Positions 55,830-64,000 of a stretch of DNA of 64,000 nt are shown here, piece by piece. Numbering within the stretch: the stretch's first letter is position 1; the number at the start of each line of letters is the position of its first letter. This DNA is from Sanderia malayensis (Eukaryota; Cnidaria; Scyphozoa; Semaeostomeae; Pelagiidae), in the NCBI GenBank assembly GCA_013076295.1, contig RQOL01000882.1, positions 1,054,001-1,118,000 on the forward strand, read 5' to 3'. Under the pieces are notes generated by a model. It made no database searches and was not told where the DNA came from. It saw only the letters and a program-made list of their open reading frames with translations. Made by a program: the position numbers and the translations under genes.

Positions 55830-58800
55830 ATGGCGGAAGCAAGAGCCGCCATTGCAGAGCCCCATGTAAAGTTTCACGATGAAGGAACGAGTATTCTCGA
55901 GCAAGAAGAAAGGGTCGCCAAAAGTGTTTTTTGTGATCTGAAACTTTGTGCTTTCAGAACCCGGTAAGCTCAAAAGCAACAATATCGTGTTGGAATTTAA
56001 TTAGTTTATGATGTTCGTGTTGTTAATTAAACCCCGGCGGAATTATTTAATTTTAATTGTTCCGAGGGCGGCTCACATCAATGAGTTCTTGAATAAACCT
56101 CAGAAAAATAACACTATAAAAATTTAATTCTCCAATTTTTTATTGTTAATAATTTTTTTTACTATTCCATTGATTTTCTTATCATTCAATTGCTTTTTTC
56201 TGCTATTTTATTATTATCTTCTATTAATTAATTTTCTATTGTTTTTTCACCATTCTACTATTTCCTTCTATACTATCTCCTTGTACCTCTAAACTATTTC
56301 TCTGCTCTTCTATTATCTTTTCAATTGTTTCATTGTTTATTCTATTGTTGTATTGTTCTTATTCATTGTTCCATCCTTTTCTTCTGATATTCCCCTGCTC
56401 AACTCAGACACCCAATTCAACTATGACACCATACATAACTTCTATTAACTCCCTTTTCATAACTTCTATTAACCCCCTCTCATGACCTGTTAATCCCCTT
56501 TTCATCACTTTTTTAGAAAGCAAATTGCAAATGGATTATGGCCGACCACTTGGAACAACCTCCTTATCACCCTGGCTGTCATTTCCTGCATGATGTACAT
56601 CGACCACCCAAAATTAAACGCTGTCAGCTCTTACATGTGGCAATTTGGCGATTACATTTATCTGGATGATAGCTACCCGTATTTCATTCGCCTCTTCATA
56701 ATTGCATTTCTCATATCCGTCATCTATTTCATCGTCTTGCTCTACTCAAGGCAATACATGTTGAGGATACTCCTGTCTTGGACTGGATGGCTATGTAAGT
56801 ATTTCTTCCTCCCTCTTTTACTTTCTTTTTCATTTTGTTTACTATCAATTGCTTTCAATTTTCATAAGTTGTTAATCTATTCCATTTTGTGGAAGCTAGA
56901 AATTTTACATGCATCTCTATTTTTTATTATTAATTATTAAGTTACTGTCAAAATTATGTCTGACTCTTTATTATAGTCTCTCTTTAATCACCTTCTTTAA
57001 TGTTTGACCCCCTCTATTAAACCATCCCCCTAGTAAACCATCTTTTCTACTGAACCATATTTTCTATTAAACCACTCTCTCTAACAAACCACCCTCTCTA
57101 TTAAACCAACCTGTCTATTAAACCACCCCCTCTATTAAACCATCCTCTCTATTAAATCATCTTCTCTATCAAACCACTCTCTCTAACAAACCACCCTCTC
57201 TATTAAACCAACCTCACTATTAAACCACCCCCTCTATTAAACCATCTTCTCTATCAAACCACTCTCTCTATCAAACCATCCTCTCTTTTTAAACCATCCT
57301 CTCTATTAAACCATATTTTCTATTAAACCACTCTCTCTATCAAACCATCCTCTCTATTAAACCATCCTCTCTATTAAACCACCCCCTCTATTAAACCATC
57401 TTCTCTATCAAACCACTCTCTCTATCAAACCATCCTTTCTATTAAACCATCCTCTCTATTAAACCACCCCTCTATTAAACCAACCTCTCTATCAAACCAC
57501 TCTCTCTATCAAACCATCCTCTTTATCAAACCACTCTCTATCAAACTATCCTTATTATCAAACTATCCTCTCTATTAAAGCATCCTCTTTATTAAACCAT
57601 CCTCTACTAAACCATTTTTTCTATCAAACCATATTTTTATTATTTCAGATCAGCCACCAAGATCACAAAGCATCATCACTATCATCTGGGCGTTGCTGGT
57701 GCGTCTGGTCAGCGGTAAGCACGCCAGATTGTACAGCTACCAGAACAGCCTTCCGCGCATGTCCGTTCCCCCGCTGAAAAACACCGTGGAGAAGTTCCTG
57801 AAGTCAGTCAGACCCCTCCTCAGCGAAGAGGAGTATGCAAAGATGGATAAAGATGCCAAGGTTTGATTTTAGATATTTTGATTTTTGTTTATAATGAAAT
57901 GCATATGTGTTTCTTTGATTCTGGAGAAGATTGATACTGTATTTCCCCGAATAAGCGCCCTCTTCTAATAATCGCCCCCTTTCAAGTACTGAGATAGAAT
58001 GACACTTTCCTGAAGATTTTCAAGCGAAGAATAAGTCATTTTTTAGACTTGCTCCAAGTCTATTTCGTACTTCAATCATAAAAAGGTAACAGCGGAGGAG
58101 GAAAATGAAAAGCGATAATTTTTCTCCTCCACAGTTACATTTTGATGCGTTTCCTCCACATGCTCCCACCACAGCTACTTTGTTTGATTAAAGATTAGAA
58201 CAAGTTGTTTCAAGTTCACTATCCCACTCTTCACTCTCTTGATCAAGTCGTTATCTTGAACAGATTCCCATTTCCCCTCGTTCTATATTTGGGTGAATTT
58301 AGTTTGGCTTTGTCGAACAAATTTTGATTTCCCCTGCGAGTTCGAGATAGCGGGTCTCGATAGCGGGAATTTAATGAATGTCCGGCTCAAGAGTTTGAGC
58401 CCCTCATTCTAAAAGAAAAAAGATTAACCAAAACAATGACCAACAGCTTGCAACAGCAGTTTGTAGAAGGCTATCTAGAAAACATGGAATGTGGAATGAT
58501 GGAATGGAATGGTGGAATGGATCATACTTTGGTGACAATTGCGTCATTTTGGACAATTCAAGTTTCAAACCTATAATTGAAGCTTGCAGTAGCCTAAATG
58601 GTGACTTTATTTACAATTTATACGTAATAGATCAATACTCGTGCTAAAATAGAGTTACAAGATATAGAAGAACACAAACATGTTTATTTTGCTACAATAA
58701 ATCATATATTTTCTCGTTACAAATTTTGAAAATCAATCCATATTTTCCATATTTCATTCCATCCCATTCCATTCTACATTCCACACTCCATGTTTTCCAG

Positions 58801-61800
58801 ATAGCAGTTTGTAGAATTCTTCAAACTTAATAATTTATGGCGAAGAGTGTAAATGAGTTATATAGGTTCCACATATGGCAATCACTTCACAGATAGAAAG
58901 CAATTCACGGTGTCAAATCTAACACCGTCATCTGTCTTCTCTCTATCAAATGATCAGCAATAATTAAACTTCTAAATTTCCTCAAACAGATGTGACAAGC
59001 TTTTGATTGTTGTTTCGTAGACCTTTAGACTTTTTCGTCTTTCTTCATTTCGAATACAGTGTCTACAAATTCGTATCTTCCAAATGATCGCAGCCCGCCC
59101 AAGTAACCACCAGGCTACATTTCTGCTCTTTAGCTGTTTCTTTTAAACGTTTCCTTGCTGTCCATTTTTGCTTTTTTCCTCACTCTTTTCTTTTCTTCAT
59201 CCTTCTGTTGTTAATCTTATTTATTAAATTATTTTTTCCAATCCACCTTTTTCTGATTTTATCCTTCTTTCTATTGCCATAATTTTCCATTTTTTAGTAC
59301 ATTGCTATTTCTCTCGCGCTTTTAATGCACTACCATCATTATTAACACCCATCTAATTGTCAAGTTTTCTTTTTATTTATCGATTTTTGTTTTCTTCTCA
59401 GCCAGTCTTCCTCTCTCCCCGTTTACCCCTTCTTCATCTTCCAGCTACTTCCTCTTCCAGCTACTTAACTTCTTCCTCCTATTCCCAGCATTTTTTCGTT
59501 TAATTTAATCATTTTATCGCCGTCGGCGTTTCAGCTAATCTCATGTCACTTTCAGGAGTTTCTACTTTCCACGGGTCCAAAGATCCAACGAATTCTCCAA
59601 CTCAAGTCTTGGTGGGCGCCAAATTACCATACGGATTGGTGGTAAGTCTATGAGGGTAATTATTAATTTCAATAAGCGCTCGGGGCGCTTATTAATTTCA
59701 ATACTTTCACGCTCTCTCGAAGGAGGGCGCCTATTGAAATTGATATGGGTTATGATGGGATAATTTTAAACTAGTCCTTCACCCTTTTTATCTTGTGAGT
59801 ATTCGAGAAAACTTTAACAGCTCTGAAGCCTGTAACAAGTCTATGTTAACATGACGAGTTTTATTCTATCATTCCATTATTATATTCTATCATTTCATTG
59901 TTCTATTCTGTCACTCTATTGTTCTATTCTGTCACTCTATTGTTCTATTCCATCATTCCATTATTCTATTCTATTTTTCCATTGTTCTATTCTATTGTTC
60001 CATTGTTCTGCAGGGAGAAGTACGTGTACTTAATGGGTCGTTCGCCAATCACCATCAATAGCAACTACTATTGTTTGGACCAGAGTGGCTGGGTGCCTAC
60101 AAAGGTACAAACATCACGCGCTGCGGGGGTGCTTTTTTTCCTTCTTGAGTTCAAAAAACAAGTGGAGCATGAAGAACTTGAGCCGTTGGTCATCCGGGAC
60201 ACTATACCACTTTGCATGTGGCAATACGAAAGGATGTTTGGCACTGTAAGGTTGGCTGTTATTCGATTTTGATGGCAAATGAATGTGGCTGTCACGCGAC
60301 TCTGTCTGTGGAGACATTCTCTCTGCTTTTGTTACGCCATCCTCTTTATTAAACTATTCTCGCTATTAAACCATCCTTTCTATTCTACCATTTTCTCTAT
60401 TTAGCCACGTTCTCTATTAATCTATTTTCTCTTTTGATTGATCCTTTTTATTAAGCCACCTTCTCTATTAAACCATCCTCTCATCAAACTATCATCTTTA
60501 TTATACCATTTTCTCTATTTAGCCACGTTCTCTAAAACTATCTTCTATATCAAGCCATCTTCTTTATTAATCGACCCTCTTTATTAAGCATTCTTTGCCA
60601 TTAAAACATTGTCTCCATTCAACCATCCTTTGTATTACACCGTATTTTCTGTTAACTCAGTTTTTCTATAATTAACCATGATGCTTTCTTGTTTGAACAG
60701 AATTCCTGGTGATGAGATTGATGTTTGTCAACACGTTGATGGATCTGAGGTTTATCTGTTACTCTCTCTATTAAACCAACATCTTTATTTAGCCATCTAT
60801 CAAACTACCCTCTCTATTAAACCACCTTCTTTATTTAGCCATCTATCAAACTACCCTCTTTATTAAACCACCCTCTTCATTAAATCGCCTATTAAACTAC
60901 CCTCTTTATTAAACCATCCTCTCTATTTAACCATCCTCTCTATTCAACTATCCTTTCTATTAAACCAACATCTTTATTTAGCCATCTATCAAACTACTCT
61001 CTTTATTAAACCACCCTCTCTTTTAAACCAATCTTTCTATTAAACCATCTATTAAACCATCTATTAAACTATCCTTTTTATTAAATTACCCTGTTTATAA
61101 AATTACCCTGTTTATAAAATTACCCTGTTTATTATACCATCCACTCTATTAAACCATCCTCTCTATCAAACCATCCTCTCTATCAAACCAAACTCCCTAT
61201 TAAACTACCATCTATTAAACCATTCTCTCTATCAAACTCCCCTTTTTATTAAGCCTAACTCTTACCCTAACCATCCTTTCTATTAAACCATCTTTTCTAT
61301 TAAGCCATCCTCTCTATTAAACCATCCTCTCTATCAAACCAACCTCTCTATTTAACCATCCTCGCTATTAAACTACCATCTATTAAACCATTCTCTCTAT
61401 CAAACTCCCCTCTTTTTAGCCTAACTCTGACCCTAACCATCCTCGCTATTAAACTACCCTTCCTATTAAATCATCCTTTCTTTATTAAACCATTCTTTTT
61501 CTTAATCCAGTTACGTCATCAATATGTTTTCTTTGCACAGCACATTGTCGTCTTCTCAAAAGGCCATTACTACAAAATGTACACAGTTGATGCCCATGGT
61601 ACACCGTTAGGAATCTTGGACCTTGAAAGCCAGCTTGAATGGATCAAGAAAGACTCGGAACAGATGATTGGTAAGTTAATGAGTTTTTCACCTGTTATGA
61701 CCTATGACCCTACTACTAAGTGCTTCATTTGTGACCTTTGATGTCCTATGACCCTATTTAATGTTTCTTTAGTGACCTTATATAATCCGTGACTTCAATT

Positions 61801-64000
61801 GATTTTCGCTTCACTGGCTGATGATATTGATTTTGATGATACTTGCTGATACTATGACCTATGACCTTACTTAATGCTTCAGTTGTGACCTTTGATGACC
61901 TTTGTGACCTAAATTGACTTTTTTTCATGACCTTCTTTATGAATTATAACCCCAATTGATCATTTTTTCATAGTTCCAAACCTCTTCGCTAAATTCTCAC
62001 GCTTCTACATACGTTGACCTTCTATGACCCTAATTGACCCTTCTAATTTTTATGACCTATGTCCTAAATTGCTGTGTTCATAATTTGTTGTTATTGTTCT
62101 CTTATTTCAGCCTCCCACCAGGCCGAGACAGAGATAGCCGCCCTAACATCGAGCGAACGAAGCCACTGGGCTAAGATCAGAAAGGATTACTTTGCTGAGG
62201 GTAGCAATCGGGATTCCCTAAACACAATCGAAGAATCATTGTTTGTGGTAAGCTGTTCATTTCTGCACTGGTCGCAATTGATTAATCGATTAATGGATTC
62301 ATGGATTTCTCCGGATTCTTTCCGATTCTTCTGATTTTGAATCTCTTTACTCTTCCATTCACTCGCGCTCATGCCCATGCATACTATACATACATACATA
62401 CAAACATACTATACATACAAACATACATACATACTATACATACATACTATACATACTATACAAACATACCATACTGATGGGAGAATTACTTGGTTTGGAT
62501 TCATTTAGATTCATGTTGGATTCGTTTGGATCCATTTTGGGGCTTCAGGATTGTTTGAGATTGATTAGTTTTTCCGATTCTAGTGCTTTACTTTACGATT
62601 TTCGATTATTTTACGATTTTAGTGCTTTATTTAGCTTTGTTTTGACTTCCCTTGGAGTTTTCACAAATGCATCAAGTTATTCTAGATGTACTTTGTTTCT
62701 TTTAAGTTTTTTGGATTCTTCCAGATTCTTCATGCCATTCTTCCTGTTTGCTTTATTGGATCTTATCTTCACTTTAGGATTCTTCCAGGCCTTCTATCCA
62801 ACTCTTCTGGTTCTTTAAGAACTGATCTGGTTCCTTTAATGGTCCCCGCCCACCTCTTTGCACCCCCATCTCACCCCACAACATTAGCCAACCAACGTCC
62901 AATCACTCATCTAGTTACCAATCCCTCTCCCCTTGCAGCTTGTACTCGAAGACAAGTCATTCCCAGAGGTCTCGGACCGAGCCAAGTACCTCCTCCATGG
63001 CGACGCCAAATCAGTTTGGTACGACAAAAGTTTCAACATCGTCGCGTTTACTGACGGGAGGATCGGCTTGAATGCTGAACACGGCTGGGCAGATGCGCCT
63101 GTAATTGGGCACATGTGCGAAAGCGTCTTTACACAAGAGTACGTGGATTACCACTGTTTGTTTTGTTGTTTATCCGACGCGGGCACCTATGTTCCAGGAC
63201 GGGCACTTTTACTCCCGGTCGGGCACCTATGCTATCAGGTCGGGCACCTATGCTCGAGGTCGGGCACATCATAACTTTGCATTGTCCCAGCAGATTAGCT
63301 GAAGATAAATTGCGTTGAAGTGTAAGGATCGCCTGCTGGCTATGTTCCTCATCTCTTGCTCGCAAATTTCAAGGAATAAAGGTTGGGAAGCACAGCTAGT
63401 TCCTCCCACTTTTATCCCTCCCAATTTCATTTACTTTTGAATTCATTTAATTTTCGTAGATTTCTTTACCGTGTATACAATGACCATGGCCTATGCAAAC
63501 CGTTCGGTGGCTACGCGGAGAAGACCTTTAGAAGAACTAAAGCGGGAATCACCCCGCAAAGGCTCTACTGGGACATCACCCCATCTCTCGCAAAAGTCAT
63601 CACCGATGCTCGAACCTTCGCCTTAAAGGTAATGTTGTTGTTGTTGTTGTTGTTGTTTAGCTAATTGTTGCTGTGTTGTTTAAATTTCAGTCTATTTTTT
63701 ACTATCCTCACTTTATTAATCCACCTTCTTCATCCAAACATCTGCTTTCTCTATTAAACTACTCTAACTATTAGACGATCTATTAAACCATTATTAAACT
63801 ATCCTTTCTATTAAGATATTTTCACTATTAAACCATTCTCTCTATTAAAGGGCCCTCTCTATTAAACCACTCTCTTTATTAAACCATCCTCTCTATTAAA
63901 CCATCTATAACACCATCCTCTCTATCAAACTATCCTCTCTATTAAACCATCTTTTTTATCAAACATCCTCTCTATTAAACCATTATCTCTATCAAACCAT
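55830..64000 (+). CDS. CPT1: Carnitine O-palmitoyltransferase 1 (partial, 3' end outside)
   Basis: Ten exons in the window: 55830-55963, 56517-56794, 57649-57860, 59556-59641, 60014-60250, 60701-60749, 61541-61670, 62111-62247, 62939-63138 and 63460-63628. They encode 544 residues, and the gene continues past 64000 (human CPT1A 773). CPT1 sits in the outer mitochondrial membrane and makes acylcarnitine from acyl-CoA, the committed step of fatty-acid import. The N-terminal regulatory region and two membrane segments (about 58-73 and 101-121) separate CPT1 from CPT2. Signatures include [62 protein letters not shown] and the catalytic His469 in GLNAEHGWADAPV. The exon 5 donor is AAG/GTTGGC, chosen because the nearer GTAAGG would break the RIPG frame. 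Last residues seen: TDARTFALK. Introns are largely minisatellite. Confidence 0.95.
57000..57635. repeat. 17 bp minisatellite, CPT1 intron 2
   Basis: About 35 units of ctctctattaaaccatc with variants (tctctatcaaaccactc), running up to the acceptor of exon 3. Confidence 0.92.
57861..59555 (+). other. CPT1 intron 3
   Basis: A long intron without coding sequence. A fragment near 57940-57985 (ctgtatttccccgaataagc) resembles the left end of the MITE at 31242. The word gatggaatggaatggtggaatgg and a pyrimidine-rich end are the only other structures seen. Confidence 0.45.
59855..60012. repeat. ttctattgttctattc repeat, CPT1 intron 4
   Basis: Short tandem units run up to the exon 5 acceptor. They are the reverse complement of the family in HPGD-like intron 4. 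The hydrophobic open frames are spurious. Confidence 0.8.
60335..60660. repeat. 17 bp minisatellite, CPT1 intron 5
   Basis: Degenerate units of ctctttattaaaccatc with insertions such as atttagccacgttctct. Confidence 0.8.
60755..61500. repeat. 17 bp minisatellite, CPT1 intron 6
   Basis: About 40 degenerate units. Longer blocks (catctttatttagccatcta, tctctatcaaactccc) are repeated, showing block duplication. Confidence 0.88.
61680..62065. repeat. tgacctatgaccctaat repeat, CPT1 intron 7
   Basis: Degenerate tandem units of tgacctatgaccct and tgacctttgatgac. Confidence 0.75.
62375..62475. repeat. (CATA)n microsatellite, CPT1 intron 8
   Basis: Interrupted CATA tract (tacatacatacaaacatact). Beyond it (62476-62938) is T-rich intronic sequence with gattctt words and no gene. 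Confidence 0.85.
63700..64000. repeat. 17 bp minisatellite, CPT1 intron 10 to window edge
   Basis: Units of ctctctattaaaccatc begin about 70 bp after the exon 10 donor and continue to the end of the window. Confidence 0.88.

Noticed and set aside
62477..62818. Hydrophobic 113-residue open frame
   Set aside because: T-rich intron of CPT1 with no family similarity.

Overview
The window is animal (metazoan) nuclear DNA. It is AT-rich and packed with introns: GT-AG introns interrupt every gene, spliced reading frames match animal proteins, and DNA-transposon remnants and tandem arrays fill the introns. No bacterial operon, rRNA or CRISPR structure was seen. A HEPN-NACHT-TIR-type receptor together with compact introns suggests a marine invertebrate (cnidarian, sponge, lophotrochozoan or invertebrate deuterostome). 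The species cannot be fixed from sequence alone.
Layout: 1-560 is a 17-18 bp minisatellite. RRP7A (+, 1772-3145, ribosomal RNA processing) converges on a PCLAF/PAF15-like gene (-, 3976-6028, PCNA partner). Next comes a telomere-like array (6160-7030), then a complete eight-exon pyruvate kinase gene (-, 8794-15404). From 15.4 to 24.5 kb no coding gene was found; the stretch holds a (TATC)n tract split by a transposon, a segmental duplication, and a 3.9 kb element with about 420 bp inverted termini and an 8 bp target duplication (19757-23635). A STAND/NLR-like gene follows (+, 24514-34778): an N-terminal HEPN domain of the DZIP3 type, a NACHT ATPase, an LRR-like tail and two tandem TIR-like domains. 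CSDE1/UNR (+, 36315-49086, 22 coding exons) converges on an HPGD-like short-chain dehydrogenase (-, 49682-52883). HPGD is head-to-head with MICOS13/QIL1 (+, 53161-53753). A RAMAC-like cap-methyltransferase cofactor (-, 54433-55348) is head-to-head with CPT1 (+, from 55830, running off the right edge).
Functionally this is a housekeeping neighbourhood (ribosome biogenesis, DNA replication, glycolysis, translation control, prostaglandin or lipid oxidation, mitochondrial cristae, mRNA capping, fatty-acid import) with one immune-type receptor embedded in its most transposon-rich part. I see no operon-like coupling; the two divergent pairs share short promoter gaps.
Two themes stand out. First, the receptor combines a potential RNase (HEPN), a nucleotide switch (NACHT) and a duplicated TIR cassette in one predicted 1267-residue protein, and carries a duplicated broken NACHT-entry exon. 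Second, most introns of PK, CSDE1 and CPT1 carry a tandem array of one of a few families (17 bp, 80 bp, 93 bp, 116 bp and others), in either orientation. Exon boundaries were deduced by hand from splice motifs, reading frame and known family sequence.
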